A stretch of DNA of 64,000 bases. Source: Gilvibacter sp. SZ-19 (lineage in GTDB: Bacteria > Bacteroidota > Bacteroidia > Flavobacteriales > Flavobacteriaceae). Shown in pieces: positions 51,187 to 61,546 of the stretch. Each line of letters opens with the position of its first letter. The first letter of the stretch is position 1. The notes beneath the pieces were generated by a model. The model searched no databases, was not told the origin of the DNA, and saw only the letters and a list, made by a program, of their open reading frames with translations. Made by a program: the position numbers and the translations under genes. The stretch is from positions 2,968,864 through 3,032,863 of the forward strand of contig NZ_CP019333.1 in assembly GCF_002163875.1 (NCBI RefSeq), in the 5' to 3' direction.

Positions 51187-54100
51187 TATAAGGTCTCTCT
51201 GAGGCGAACAGCAAAGCGTTTGCCTTTTGTCTCCACGCTGCTGGCACTTCGTCTTTCAAAACAGAGATCGCAAGAGAATAATAATACCCTTTCTGATAGA
51301 TCTCCTGATCTGCGATTATGGAGTTCATTGCCCTGTAATCCTTGCGCACTATTGCATTGATGAAGTTTTGAACCTCTTCTGTTTCTACCCCAATACGCTC
51401 TGTAGTTGGCAAGAATTCCGAATAGGATTGGCCTTCGTTTATGGCTAGGCCAATGGCACTCCATACCGTATCTGGATTCATACCTTCTTCCCCATCTAAA
51501 GCCAAGGCGGCAGCTTTCATGCTGCTACTAGCGCCATCTGAGGCAGCGATCAATCGCTTTAAATACGGACCAAAGGATTCATTGTTCTGAGCTATCTCAA
51601 AAGCGCCTTCCAGGTCACCCCGGTCAATTAAATAATAAGCGTAATTCGGGTTTTGATCACCCCCGTCTATTTCTCCGCTCTCTAAAGCCCTGTAGTATTC
51701 TAGTAAAGAACTACTATAATCACTGTACTTCATTGGATTGAAACCAGGGTCTAAAGCCAAAAGACGCAAAACTCGCGTAGCATCCTCGGCAATCAAACTA
51801 CTAAGACCCTGCTCTTGCCTAGCAACTTCAAAGGCGTTTATGGAAGCTTCCCAACGATCTGTCTGCCCATAAACATAGGCTGAGGCATAAGCCAACCAAG
51901 AATGATCTGTATTCTGTTCAAAAGCGTCCGTATACCTTCCGTTCTTTTCGAGCTCATCATCGATACAGCGAATATGCATGTACAGATAATCTGGATCCTC
52001 AGGATCTTGCTCATACTTTTCATTGATACTTGTACAAAAAGCCTCTTTTTCGTCATCATCCGCTTGGATCATTATAGCCCTTAAGCTAGGCACATCTTCT
52101 CCGTAATTCGCAATACGAGCCCGCAGCATAGCTTCGGCATCGTCATAATTGGAACTCATATTGAGCCAATTCAACAGTTGCGCATCAGAAGGGCTGTCCC
52201 AACGAGCGTGGGCAAAGATCATCTCTTTGACCTGTAAACTGTCTGGGATCTCATTGACCAGATCGTAAGCATCGAGGTCACTGTAAGCCGCTAAGGCCGA
52301 TTTCTTAGCACCTCTGCTGGTACTGGACAATTCGATCGAATTGGGCGGTTCTTGCAATAGATAATCAACCTTAATATCTATTAATCTAGGGTTTCCTATG
52401 TACTCTGGTTCGTCATCTCCCTCGTATCCGTAATAAACGGGATACTCCACAAGTAGTGCCGCTCCCGCAACATTGTAAACATAAGATCTACCTGGAGCAC
52501 CTATCTGAGCTGCATAGGTCTCTATGGGCAAGCCTCGCGGATCATTGATAATTAGTTGATATTCTGTATTATAGCTTACTTCTATGGCATCGTAGGTATG
52601 AGCACCGATCATTAGCTCTTGCCCAGCGGCTTCCACTACAACGGGAATCCCAAGACCGTTGTAAATTAAAAGTTCTGTACTCGTGGTAGAACTTCCTAAA
52701 AACAACGCACCTCCAATAAGCACTACTGAAGCGGCAAATTTAGAAGCAGCTCCAAAAAGGCCTTCTCCAAGCATAAAGCGATCCCAAAGTTTTAGTTTGC
52801 GTTGGATCTTGCGCTCATTTCCAGGGGTGAGAACCTTGTAGGTATCTATCATTTTATTGGCCAAAGAAGCTTCTGGCAGCGCTTTCTTATTCCAATAGGC
52901 GTCTTCTATCATAGCCTCGACATCTAACAAGCGTTCTAAGGCAAGATTTCTGAGCAGTTGTAAATTTTGTCTTGCGCCTGCTGCCCAACCAGAAGCGGCG
53001 TTGATCCAAGAATCCATGTTTTGTTTATCTGGCCAACCCAGTTTGAATTCCTCGTATAAAGCCTCGTAACTGTCTGCCTTAATGGATTCTAATAAGGCAG
53101 GCTCCAATTGGATCTTTGTACTGTCGTGATAAGGTGCTTTAAAACACTTGTAATAATCGTTGGCAGTAGCCAATATGTCGCTGAACTCAGCGCTGGAGAC
53201 ACGCCCATCTGCGAGAGCCACACTCAAGGTGTTGTTAAACTTGCGTTCTGAATCGTTGAGATCTGCAACAGCGTGCTCTGCATAGTGGATCAAATGTGCC
53301 AAGGCCTTGAGATTCTTATCCCAGTTTCCACCCAATTGATTGGCCATTTCGTAATAATAAAGACGACAGTTCTTATCGTGCTCTTTGAGGGAATTGATTA
53401 GCTGTTGCTTTTCTGCTTGAACCTTAGCGAGTATTTGGTCTATATCTTTGCGCTTTATGCGTTCACCTCGGTGCCAAATAGCGCGTTTTTCTATGGTCAA
53501 AACCTCGTGTTTGGAGGTCTCTAATGCCAGAATTTCCTCTTGTAATTCTTGGTACTGATCCAGTTGCGACTTTAAGGCATCTGTATAAAGCTGCCCCTTG
53601 AGCCCGTTTATATTGACCGAACTGCTCTCGTAAATAGAATCTACCGTATCAAAATTCAAGAAGGAATAACGATTCATGAAGTTAGAAGCGTACTTCGGAT
53701 CCAAGAAGGTCCAGGCGAAATACTCCTTCTGATAGGCCGCTAGCGTCTCCTCTTCCGAAAGCATTTCTAGGTCCTTGGCATTGGCAGTGGCGATTAGTCT
53801 TTTGGTCATTTCCTCTTCCATCGCTGTAGGATCAGATAACAAGACCTCGGCTTTTCTATTGTCTATCTCCGAAGCCAAATACATGCGCTTGGCATTGTCT
53901 TCGCGATCTTTATCTACCGGATGTGTTGCCCACATCTGCGGCGGATTATAAGCTCTTGAGCTAAATACTCTATGATTGGCAGGATCCATAGTGTCGACCT
54001 CTGGAGATTCTCCGTAGAGCGGGTCATCTAAAACCTGCTTCATATTTTTTATGTATTGACTTTGAATGGTGTACATATTGGCCAAGGTCTTTTTTTGGCC

Positions 54101-54970
54101 GAGCTGAACATTGACAAAGCTGAGCGCGTTATTATAGGCCTCATCCGCAACTTGCAAGCGATGCAAAGCATGGATCAAAGCGTCACTTCCAGTGAGCGAG
54201 ACCGCAACCAAGTCTGCCTGAAACTCCATTTCTCTTGACAAGGCACGTTCTGCAATAGCGACCACACTAAAGCAAGTCTCAATAAGTGAGCGAACCGCCC
54301 AAACTAAAATAGAAAGGATCCATCCAATCCAAGCCACGCGAATATCGATTGATGAAATAACATTCAACAGTTGATCAAAAGCATCTCGTTTGCCTACAAT
54401 TCTAGCCGCGATCTGCTGGGCGACATAAACATAACGCCCCAAGAGCATGGAACGCTGTGCAAAATGTCCGAATTCGTGGGCCAAGACCGCCTTGAACTCT
54501 CCCAAACTCAACACATTGAGCAGTCCCAGACCGATCTCTAAGTTCTTTTTAGATGGAATGATCAAATTAATAAGCGAAAGATCGTAAGAGACACTAGCAT
54601 TTACACGACTGGTTAAGAAAACCTTATGCGGCCGTGGCGCTTTGGCCTCATCTGCCAATTTGTATAAATAATCGAACAGCACTGGTTCTTCTTCTTGGGT
54701 CACAAACCGCTGCATGGGGTTCTCCACCTTCTTGTTTAGAAAGAAGAGTGACTTGACCAAGAACAGACAGATAAAGGCGTAGCCACCTGCCAATACGAAT
54801 GACCAAAGGTCATCAGCATTTAGAAAGGAATAATAAGCCAATCTGCCGAACCAAAAGGTCAATCCTAAATAAAGGATTATAAAAAGCAAGAGTCCGAGTA
54901 CAGAGAGAAAAACGTGTTTTTTAAAGGAGGGTGTTGGATTGGTGTAGCCCTCTGGAACATTTTTAGGGCC
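51170..54970 (-). CDS. Giant M48 family metalloprotease with TPR-like C-terminus; in-frame stop near the expected start
   Basis: At least 1239 aa from a TTG at 54889. HEFGHFAQRSMLL near residue 140 is the M48 zinc site, with E in the later SREMEFQADL helix as third ligand. Several membrane helices in the N-terminal third and near 730, then an extracytoplasmic and helical-repeat C-terminal half. In the same frame upstream lie GPKNVPEGYTNPTPSFKKH and, before a TAA at 54971-54973, MDSFYS from an ATG at 54991. The first membrane helix (HVFLSVLGLLLFIILYLG) would be cut by the TTG start. Coordinates here begin after the TAA. Confidence 0.75.
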   Translation of the reverse strand, partial: GPKNVPEGYTNPTPSFKKHVFLSVLGLLLFIILYLGLTFWFGRLAYYSFLNADDLWSFVLAGGYAFICLFLVKSLFFLNKKVENPMQRFVTQEEEPVLFDYLYKLADEAKAPRPHKVFLTSRVNASVSYDLSLINLIIPSKKNLEIGLGLLNVLSLGEFKAVLAHEFGHFAQRSMLLGRYVYVAQQIAARIVGKRDAFDQLLNVISSIDIRVAWIGWILSILVWAVRSLIETCFSVVAIAERALSREMEFQADLVAVSLTGSDALIHALHRLQVADEAYNNALSFVNVQLGQKKTLANMYTIQSQYIKNMKQVLDDPLYGESPEVDTMDPANHRVFSSRAYNPPQMWATHPVDKDREDNAKRMYLASEIDNRKAEVLLSDPTAMEEEMTKRLIATANAKDLEMLSEEETLAAYQKEYFAWTFLDPKYASNFMNRYSFLNFDTVDSIYESSSVNINGLKGQLYTDALKSQLDQYQELQEEILALETSKHEVLTIEKRAIWHRGERIKRKDIDQILAKVQAEKQQLINSLKEHDKNCRLYYYEMANQLGGNWDKNLKALAHLIHYAEHAVADLNDSERKFNNTLSVALADGRVSSAEFSDILATANDYYKCFKAPYHDSTKIQLEPALLESIKADSYEALYEEFKLGWPDKQNMDSWINAASGWAAGARQNLQLLRNLALERLLDVEAMIEDAYWNKKALPEASLANKMIDTYKVLTPGNERKIQRKLKLWDRFMLGEGLFGAASKFAASVVLIGGALFLGSSTTSTELLIYNGLGIPVVVEAAGQELMIGAHTYDAIEVSYNTEYQLIINDPRGLPIETYAAQIGAPGRSYVYNVAGAALLVEYPVYYGYEGDDEPEYIGNPRLIDIKVDYLLQEPPNSIELSSTSRGAKKSALAAYSDLDAYDLVNEIPDSLQVKEMIFAHARWDSPSDAQLLNWLNMSSNYDDAEAMLRARIANYGEDVPSLRAIMIQADDDEKEAFCTSINEKYEQDPEDPDYLYMHIRCIDDELEKNGRYTDAFEQNTDHSWLAYASAYVYGQTDRWEASINAFEVARQEQGLSSLIAEDATRVLRLLALDPGFNPMKYSDYSSSLLEYYRALESGEIDGGDQNPNYAYYLIDRGDLEGAFEIAQNNESFGPYLKRLIAASDGASSSMKAAALALDGEEGMNPDTVWSAIGLAINEGQSYSEFLPTTERIGVETEEVQNFINAIVRKDYRAMNSIIADQEIYQKGYYYSLAISVLKDEVPAAWRQKANALLFASERPYIRLNP

Positions 54971-55170
54971 TTAGGAATAAAAACTGTCCATGTAATTCTA
55001 ATTGTTAGCATTTAAATATATAACATCAAAATTGGAAGTCCTCGGTGAGTTATCAACAAATCTAAGAATCAGGATTTTTCCTCTTTTTTATACTTCCGAG
55101 AAGTTTTTTGCGAACAGTGGGAACAACATCTGCATTTTTTTAAATTTGTGCTTCGAATCAATTTTTATCT

Positions 55171-55887
55171 ATGGGAAGAGCGTTTGAATTTAGAAAAGCA
55201 CGTAAAATGAAGCGATGGGCGGCCATGTCCAAAGCCTTTACGCGAATTGGGAAAGACATTGTTATGGCCGTTAAAGAAGGCGGTCCTGATCCGGACGCCA
55301 ATTCCAAACTGCGCGCGGTAATTCAAAATGCGAAGTCGGTCAATATGCCTAAGGACAATATTGAACGCGCCATTAAACGCGCTTCTGACAAGTCTCAAGG
55401 CGATTATAAGGAAGTCTTGTTCGAGGGTTATGCTCCCCACGGGATTGCCATTTTGGTAGAGACCGCTACAGACAACAATACCAGAACTGTTGCCAACATT
55501 CGCTCTTACTTTAACAAGTGTGACGGAAGTCTAGGTACTTCAGGATCTGTGGTCTTTATGTTCGATCACACCTGTAATTTCCGTATCAACGGCGAGGGGA
55601 TCGATCTGGAAGAGCTCGAATTAGAACTTATAGATCACGGTGTTGAAGAGGTCTTTGAAGATGAGGATGGCGTTATGATCTATGCGCCTTTTGAAAGCTT
55701 CGGAGCGATACAATCTGCCTTAGAAGAAAAAGGGATCGAGATCATTGCCTCCGGTTTTGAACGCATTCCACAAGTGACCAAAACTCTGGATGCAGCCTCC
55801 AAAGAGGATGTGGAAAAACTCCTAGAAAAGATCGAAGAAGACGACGACGTTCAGAACGTTTACCACAATATGAACGAACTCGACTAA
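55171..55887 (+). CDS. YebC/PmpR family regulator (TACO1-like)
   Basis: 238 aa. MGRAFEFRKARKMKRWAAMSKAFTRIGKDI and NSKLRAVIQNAKSVNMPKDNIERAI are the family signature. Known members regulate transcription or relieve ribosome stalling at Pro-rich sequences. A TAAATTTG element at 55141-55148 gives a likely promoter. Confidence 0.93.
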   Translation: MGRAFEFRKARKMKRWAAMSKAFTRIGKDIVMAVKEGGPDPDANSKLRAVIQNAKSVNMPKDNIERAIKRASDKSQGDYKEVLFEGYAPHGIAILVETATDNNTRTVANIRSYFNKCDGSLGTSGSVVFMFDHTCNFRINGEGIDLEELELELIDHGVEEVFEDEDGVMIYAPFESFGAIQSALEEKGIEIIASGFERIPQVTKTLDAASKEDVEKLLEKIEEDDDVQNVYHNMNELD

Positions 55888-55975
55888 CAAGGCTACGGAA
55901 ACGTAAGAGAATTCGCTGATTTTGTTAGTATAGTCGCAATTCCTTAACTTAGCTCTGTAGGTTAATCAAAAATCA

Positions 55976-56884
55976 ATGCGTAATTTACTGATTTGCTTCG
56001 TGTTAAGCAGCGTAATTTGGTCTTGCCAAAAGGACTCGTTCTTGGAGGAAAGAGGCGCAAATCCCACTGGGGATTCTACCATTAGTGTGGATCCGACCGA
56101 TGAGGAGATTTTTGACGACATTGATCTGCAAGACCCTAGAGCGAGCTTAGACAATAGCTCGCAAGGATTGTACCGCGGAGTCTTCTCTACTTACGACGGT
56201 TTGTACCATGGAGAAATTGTGATCAACCTTGGTAATAATGGTGAAATGGCAGCTGCCATTCATTTTGTCAACGGGCAAAAGATGGCCTTTATAGCGGAGA
56301 CAGAAACCTTGACCACGGTATCTTTTAGGAACAATCAAGGTTCTTTCTTTTTTAATGTGGCAGACATAGACGATCCTAAGGCGACTCAGGTTGTGCTCAA
56401 CGAAGCCCCTGGGTATATAAAAGCTTATAAAGAGCGATCTTCCAGACGAATTTCTATAGCCCTTGGGCATTATGACGACTCTTTGGAGCCAGACTTCAAA
56501 GGGAACTGGGATCTGATCTCTTTTGGGATACGCGAGTTTAACTTTCCTGGTGCTTTCCGTTTGAGTGAAGTGGTCATTTCTAGAGGCGATCAGGTCTTTG
56601 TTGACTTGGAAAGGGACATAACAGAAGATTTTGAGGGTTGCTTCGGATTTGATGTGCGCGGACCTTATATAGCTCAGGTCTCTGGCGATATCGCCTTGTT
56701 GGAAGGCAAGAACCAATTCTCGAACTTCAACGGTTTCCGCTGTGATTGGAACCTTTCTTATAGTTTTCAGAACAATCGAGGTACCTATTCAGATTCGCGT
56801 TGTGCGCCTACCGCACAATCTGGAGTTTGGTTCTGGAACGGACGCAACGGACGCTTGTTCGTAGATGCATTGCGAATTAACTAA
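55976..56884 (+). CDS. Putative outer-membrane lipoprotein, unknown family
   Basis: 302 aa. Lipoprotein signal (MRNLLICFVLSSVIWSC, Cys17), followed by an acidic, disordered linker (SVDPTDEEIFDDIDLQDP) and a beta-rich domain with conserved aromatic-Gly patterns and Cys pairs (FEGCFGFD, NGFRCDWN, DSRCAPT). Probably surface-exposed. Family not recognised. Confidence 0.65.
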   Translation: MRNLLICFVLSSVIWSCQKDSFLEERGANPTGDSTISVDPTDEEIFDDIDLQDPRASLDNSSQGLYRGVFSTYDGLYHGEIVINLGNNGEMAAAIHFVNGQKMAFIAETETLTTVSFRNNQGSFFFNVADIDDPKATQVVLNEAPGYIKAYKERSSRRISIALGHYDDSLEPDFKGNWDLISFGIREFNFPGAFRLSEVVISRGDQVFVDLERDITEDFEGCFGFDVRGPYIAQVSGDIALLEGKNQFSNFNGFRCDWNLSYSFQNNRGTYSDSRCAPTAQSGVWFWNGRNGRLFVDALRIN

Positions 56885-56894
56885 TCCGCTATCT

Positions 56895-57440
56895 CTAAAA
56901 ATTTTGTGTGTATTCGGGGATCTTCCCTACTACTCCTTTGTATTTGGCCATAAGTGCAGCCGTGTCGGCCTCTAGATCACCTTGTAAATTGTATGGTGGA
57001 TGTACCACTACCGTTTTGGTCTTATAATCAAAGGCAACTGCAATTATTGGTACTTTGGCTGCCATAGCGATATAAAAGTAACCTGTTTTCCAGGTATCCA
57101 CCATTTTTCTGGTACCTTCTGGCGCAATAGCCATGCGGAATTCTTCGTGTTTATCAAAGATAGCTGCTATAGCTTCCACCTTGTTCTGCCCAGAGGTTCT
57201 GTCTAGCGGATAGCCTCCCATCCACCGGAAATAAGCTCCCATGGGCCACTTAAAGAGCTCCTTTTTACCGACAAAATGGATCTTGGTCTTTAGAATTCTG
57301 CGGGCATAGGCTCCCACGGTGAAATCGTGCCAATGCGTATGCGGCACTACTAAGACCACAGATTTTTTGACCTCCGGATCAAAGCTCCCTTGAATCTTCC
57401 AACCCATGAGTTTGTGGAAAATGAATTTAGTGAACCACAT
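56895..57440 (-). CDS. 1-acyl-sn-glycerol-3-phosphate acyltransferase family protein
   Basis: 181 aa, short for PlsC. HTHWHD (H-x4-D) near residue 34 and APEGTRKM near 109 are motifs I and III of the acyltransferase site, and KELFKWPMGAYFRWMGGYPLDR is motif II. Begins 1 bp after the KdsB-KdnB stop, so likely in an envelope-lipid operon. Confidence 0.85.
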   Translation of the reverse strand: MWFTKFIFHKLMGWKIQGSFDPEVKKSVVLVVPHTHWHDFTVGAYARRILKTKIHFVGKKELFKWPMGAYFRWMGGYPLDRTSGQNKVEAIAAIFDKHEEFRMAIAPEGTRKMVDTWKTGYFYIAMAAKVPIIAVAFDYKTKTVVVHPPYNLQGDLEADTAALMAKYKGVVGKIPEYTQNF

Positions 57441-57441
57441 A

Positions 57442-59283
57442 TTACATTTTTAGGTAGAGTTCACGCAGTTTGTCTCGGGTTGCTATCTCTTGCCAATTGT
57501 CACCTAGGGCATTTTCCCAAAGCGGCACCAAACCTAAAGCCGTGTCGATCATGGTTTCCATTTGAGCTTCGGTAAGCTGAGAGCAAATTCCTTTGGGTAG
57601 GTCGATCTGATGTTTGGCCATCATTTGCTTGAAGAGCTTTACCCCTTCTGGATAGAATTCTTCCAGCTGATTAAAAACAATGCAGTTTCCTATGCCGTGT
57701 TTGGTCCCCAAAACATAACCTAGACCATAACTCAAAGCGTGCGCTACACCAACTTGTGAATAGGCAATGCTCATACCGCCGTGCCAAGAAGCCATCATGA
57801 GTTTAGCACGAGACTCCTCCGCAGTAATTCCATCGCCCAAAAATAGCTCCACACACAGATCGTAGGCCTTTTCGCCGTAACTCTGGCTAAAGGCATTCAG
57901 AAAAGTTCCTTTTAAAGATTCAACACAATGGATAAAGCAGTCCATGCCCGTGTAGAACCACTGATTCTTGGGTACACCTATGCACAGATCCGGATCCAAG
58001 ATCACTTGATCAAAGGGTGTGAAATCACTATTGATGCCGAGTTTCTTCTCCGGGCCGGTCAAAACGCAGGTACGAGACACTTCGGCCCCTGTGCCTGAGA
58101 TCGTCGGGATTCCTACGTGGTATACTGCCTTTTTAGTCACCAAGTCCCAACCTTGATAGTCCGCAGCGCCCCCGGGATTGGTCAAGAGTATAGAAACGGC
58201 CTTGGCCAGATCTAAAACAGAGCCGCCGCCAATACCAATAATGCCAGAAGGTAGTTGTTTGTACTCTGCGCGTATGCGATTTACTATAGCGTCTACTTGA
58301 GTTGTTTTAGGCTCTTCTATGGTAGACACAAAAATGAGTTTATCGTTGTATTCTAGAGTGATTCTATCGATAAATTCGGTCTTGTTCTCAAAGACATCGT
58401 CTACCAAAAAGATAAAAGGAGATCGGTCTTTACGTTGCGGTGTCAGAATCTGCTTGAGCTGATCAAAACTTCCCGTGCCAAATACCACCTTGGGAACCAT
58501 AGGAAAGTTGCGATAACCCGTGTTGACCACCGGTGCTTCTTGTTTTTCTATAAGACGCTTGGCCCTTGCCAGATCTTCTGGAGTATCTATCTCCACACCT
58601 TGATCTTTGGTGACGGCCATTTTAATATTATGCCCGTATTCCAGATAGCGAATGCATTCTATCTTCTCTGCTGCCTCCAACTTTCGCATCGGCAAGCGGT
58701 AAAAATCCATGATCGCCTGTTTTCTAAAAGCGTAGATTCCCTTGTGCTTAAAGTACTTAACCGCCGTATTCTTATCTCTCGGATAAGGTATAGGAGATCT
58801 TGAGAAATAAAGGGCAAAATTGTCTTTATCTACAATTACCTTAACGCAATTCGGGTCGCTTATCTCTTTCCAGTCTGTGATCTCTGTCATGAGAGACGCC
58901 AAGTCTATCTTTTCTGCATCTTCCTGATAGAACACATTGAGTACCTGCTCCAAACCTTCTTTAGTGGTAAAGGGTTCGTCTCCTTGCACATTGACCACTA
59001 TGTCCACATCCATATCTGCAACTGCCTCTGCAATGCGGTCGCTTCCGCACTCATGCTCCTTTTGGCTCATAATAGCTTTACCTCCATGAGCTGTGATCTC
59101 TTGGAAGATCACATCGCTATCGGTTACCACATATACATCTTGGAACAAGCCTGTATCTACAGCAGCATCGTAAGTACGGCGAATAACAGTCTTCCCTCCC
59201 AAGTCCTGCATGAGTTTACCAGGGAATCTCGAGGCGCCGTAACGTGCGGGTATCATTGCAATAATGCGCAGTGGTGTGTTCAA
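57442..59283 (-). CDS. Fused CMP-Kdo(8N) synthetase KdsB and Kdo 8-oxidase KdnB
   Basis: About 613 aa from TTG 59283 ([22 protein letters not shown]); a start at 59349 would overlap the helicase gene. Residues about 10-250 are a KdsB cytidylyltransferase ([38 protein letters not shown]). About 255-613 is an iron-containing alcohol dehydrogenase ([42 protein letters not shown] with metal His) matching KdnB, which oxidises the C8-OH of Kdo before transamination by KdnA to 8-amino-Kdo. The fusion joins oxidation and CMP activation. KdnA is not in the window. Confidence 0.82.
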   Translation of the reverse strand: MNTPLRIIAMIPARYGASRFPGKLMQDLGGKTVIRRTYDAAVDTGLFQDVYVVTDSDVIFQEITAHGGKAIMSQKEHECGSDRIAEAVADMDVDIVVNVQGDEPFTTKEGLEQVLNVFYQEDAEKIDLASLMTEITDWKEISDPNCVKVIVDKDNFALYFSRSPIPYPRDKNTAVKYFKHKGIYAFRKQAIMDFYRLPMRKLEAAEKIECIRYLEYGHNIKMAVTKDQGVEIDTPEDLARAKRLIEKQEAPVVNTGYRNFPMVPKVVFGTGSFDQLKQILTPQRKDRSPFIFLVDDVFENKTEFIDRITLEYNDKLIFVSTIEEPKTTQVDAIVNRIRAEYKQLPSGIIGIGGGSVLDLAKAVSILLTNPGGAADYQGWDLVTKKAVYHVGIPTISGTGAEVSRTCVLTGPEKKLGINSDFTPFDQVILDPDLCIGVPKNQWFYTGMDCFIHCVESLKGTFLNAFSQSYGEKAYDLCVELFLGDGITAEESRAKLMMASWHGGMSIAYSQVGVAHALSYGLGYVLGTKHGIGNCIVFNQLEEFYPEGVKLFKQMMAKHQIDLPKGICSQLTEAQMETMIDTALGLVPLWENALGDNWQEIATRDKLRELYLKM

Positions 59284-59335
59284 TGTAATGCGTTTTAGAA
59301 GGTCAAAAGTACAATAATTTATAAGATCGATAGGC

Positions 59336-60763
59336 TCAGTCCTCTGCAAAGAAAGATCTTGAAAACCCTAGCAAATAGACTTTTTCACTGGCCCGTGTCA
59401 GTGCCGTGTACAACCATCTGAAATAAGACTTATCAGGGCCTTCGGGCAAATAGGGTTGTTCTATAAAAACCGTTGGCCATTGCCCTCCTTGTGACTTATG
59501 ACAAGTGATGGCATAAGCGAATTTGACCTGCATGGCGTTGAAATACTTGTTGTTCTTAATGGCCAAAAACTTCTTGTAATGAGAGACTTCATCTTCGTAA
59601 TCCTCTTTTACCGCCTCGTAAAGTCGGTTGGAATCTTCATAAGGCAAGGATGGTGTTTCTGCCATTAAAGTATCTAACAGCAAGACCGTCTCAAATGGTT
59701 TCATCTCGGGATAATCTACCATGCGTACCGTAACGGTCGCAAATCTAAATCCGTAAAGATCGCTAATGGCATGGATCTCTAAAACTTCAATAATATCTCC
59801 GTTCGCCACAAAGCCCGCGGCACTATCTGGCTTTAACCAGAAATAGTTGTTCTTGACTACCATGAGGAAATCTCCCGCCTCCAACTCTCCTTCTTTAAAA
59901 AGGATTCGCTGCCTTATCTGCTGATTGAACAAATTTGCACGTTTGTTAGACCGCACAATGACTATGGCACCTTCTGTACCTTGATCGCTATAAGCATCGT
60001 TAAGGGCATCCATAACTTCTTGACCGTCTGTTGGCCTAACCATATCGTGAAAGTCGCTCAGTTTGAACTGATAGCCCTCGTAGAATTCATGAGACAAGCG
60101 ATCTCTGATCTCGGTAGCATTGAATAAGATACCACTGTCCATTTGCTGCCGTACCACTTCGTTGAGTTCCATGACATTCACCTTTTTGTCAAAGAAACGG
60201 GCCATAAGATCTTCGTCTAAGGCCGGACTCACATCTAATTTAACCGGCGGCAGCTGGGCTGTGTCCCCAATAAGGATCAATCTACAACCGTGCCCACTGT
60301 ATACGTATTGCACCAGATCTTCTAAGAGCGAGGATCGTTCCTGAGAGGTAGCATTAAGCTGCATGTCAGGTATCATGGAGGCCTCATCGACGATAAAAAT
60401 CGTATTTCTGTGCTTGTTTGGTCGTTTTACAAAAGTGATCCCGCCGCCTTTCTTTTTTCGGGGCGTATATATTTTACGGTGGATGGTATGTGCCTGTCTG
60501 CCAGAATAATTACCCAATACCTTCGCTGCTCTACCCGTTGGTGCCAATAAGTAGGCCGACTTTTTCAACTTCCAGAGCTGACTGACCAAAGTGGCCATGA
60601 TTGAGGTCTTTCCGGTACCGGCATAACCTTTGAGCACAAACAACTCATCAGGGGCTGATTTACAGCAATATAAAGCCAACAACTGCAAGGCTTTCTGCTG
60701 TGTTAAAGTAGGCTGATGAGGAAAGTTTTCGCGCAGAATTTCGTAAAATTCTTGAGGTTGCAT
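59336..60763 (-). CDS. RecD-like ATP-dependent DNA helicase
   Basis: 475 aa. Walker A GYAGTGKT at 46-53, Walker [25 protein letters not shown], and a C-terminal UvrD_C_2 motif ([34 protein letters not shown]). SF1B helicase like RecD2/Pif1 or phage Dda; role in repair or replication-fork rescue likely. Confidence 0.88.
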   Translation of the reverse strand: MQPQEFYEILRENFPHQPTLTQQKALQLLALYCCKSAPDELFVLKGYAGTGKTSIMATLVSQLWKLKKSAYLLAPTGRAAKVLGNYSGRQAHTIHRKIYTPRKKKGGGITFVKRPNKHRNTIFIVDEASMIPDMQLNATSQERSSLLEDLVQYVYSGHGCRLILIGDTAQLPPVKLDVSPALDEDLMARFFDKKVNVMELNEVVRQQMDSGILFNATEIRDRLSHEFYEGYQFKLSDFHDMVRPTDGQEVMDALNDAYSDQGTEGAIVIVRSNKRANLFNQQIRQRILFKEGELEAGDFLMVVKNNYFWLKPDSAAGFVANGDIIEVLEIHAISDLYGFRFATVTVRMVDYPEMKPFETVLLLDTLMAETPSLPYEDSNRLYEAVKEDYEDEVSHYKKFLAIKNNKYFNAMQVKFAYAITCHKSQGGQWPTVFIEQPYLPEGPDKSYFRWLYTALTRASEKVYLLGFSRSFFAED

Positions 60764-60808
60764 CCAGATGATTTCTTTGCCCTAAAACTAAGGGAATTTT
60801 ATAGGATA

Positions 60809-60842
60809 TTGCTTTCGCAAAACAAAAAAAATTGTAGATTTG
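60809..60842 (+). promoter_or_regulatory. Promoter for the 60881 gene
   Basis: TTG at 60809-60811 and TAGATTTG at 60835-60842, 23-bp spacer, 38 bp before the ATG. Confidence 0.55.
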
Positions 60843-60880
60843 CGTTAGACCTAGTTTTAACAAAAAAACTCTCTTCAAGA

Positions 60881-61546
60881 ATGAAAATAGTAATTCAATT
60901 AGTGCTTTGGGCAATCATTGGTTTGTTAGGGTATTTATTGTTTAAATCCATTTACGGACCAATTCAATTCAACCAAGTCAAAGAGAAGCGCTACGCTAAA
61001 GTAATTGACAACCTTAAGGATATCAGATCCGCTCAATTGGCTCACCAAGAAGTTACCGGAGTATTCGCTAAGGATTTTGACGCTTTAGTAGCCTTTGTAG
61101 ATACGGCTGAATTTGCCATCACCCAACGTAGAGATACTATCTATGACGACGTTGAAAAGAACAAAGCTTTCGGAATTACAGAAGGATACTTCATCGAAGA
61201 GACCCTTATCGATACCATCGGATACAAGAGTGTAAGAGACTCTCTTTTCAAAGATTCAGATCGCTACAAGACCATGATGAACATTCCTATCACTGGTGTA
61301 GACGCGAAGTTTGAAATGGATGCGGGCATGATAGAGTCAGGAGACTTTAAATTACCTGTTTTCGAAGCCAAAGTAGCTAAGAATGTTATTCTTTCAGATC
61401 AAGATCCAGATTTATTGGCTCAAGAGAACCAGATCGTATCGGTAGAAGATATCAACGGATCACATATTATAGTAGGATCCATGACCGAGGTAAATACCAA
61501 CGGTAACTGGCCTAAAAACTATGACACACCCGCACGAAAGAATTAA
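60881..61546 (+). CDS. Single-pass membrane protein of unknown function
   Basis: 221 aa from ATG 60881; a longer upstream frame overlaps the promoter and is rejected. One N-terminal helix (IQLVLWAIIGLLGYLLF), then an extracytoplasmic domain with KEKRYAKVIDNLKDIRSAQLAHQEVTGVFAKDFDALVAF, the look of a minor pseudopilin-like or envelope-assembly protein conserved in Bacteroidota. Overlaps the DUF3822 gene by 26 bp. Confidence 0.65.
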   Translation: MKIVIQLVLWAIIGLLGYLLFKSIYGPIQFNQVKEKRYAKVIDNLKDIRSAQLAHQEVTGVFAKDFDALVAFVDTAEFAITQRRDTIYDDVEKNKAFGITEGYFIEETLIDTIGYKSVRDSLFKDSDRYKTMMNIPITGVDAKFEMDAGMIESGDFKLPVFEAKVAKNVILSDQDPDLLAQENQIVSVEDINGSHIIVGSMTEVNTNGNWPKNYDTPARKN

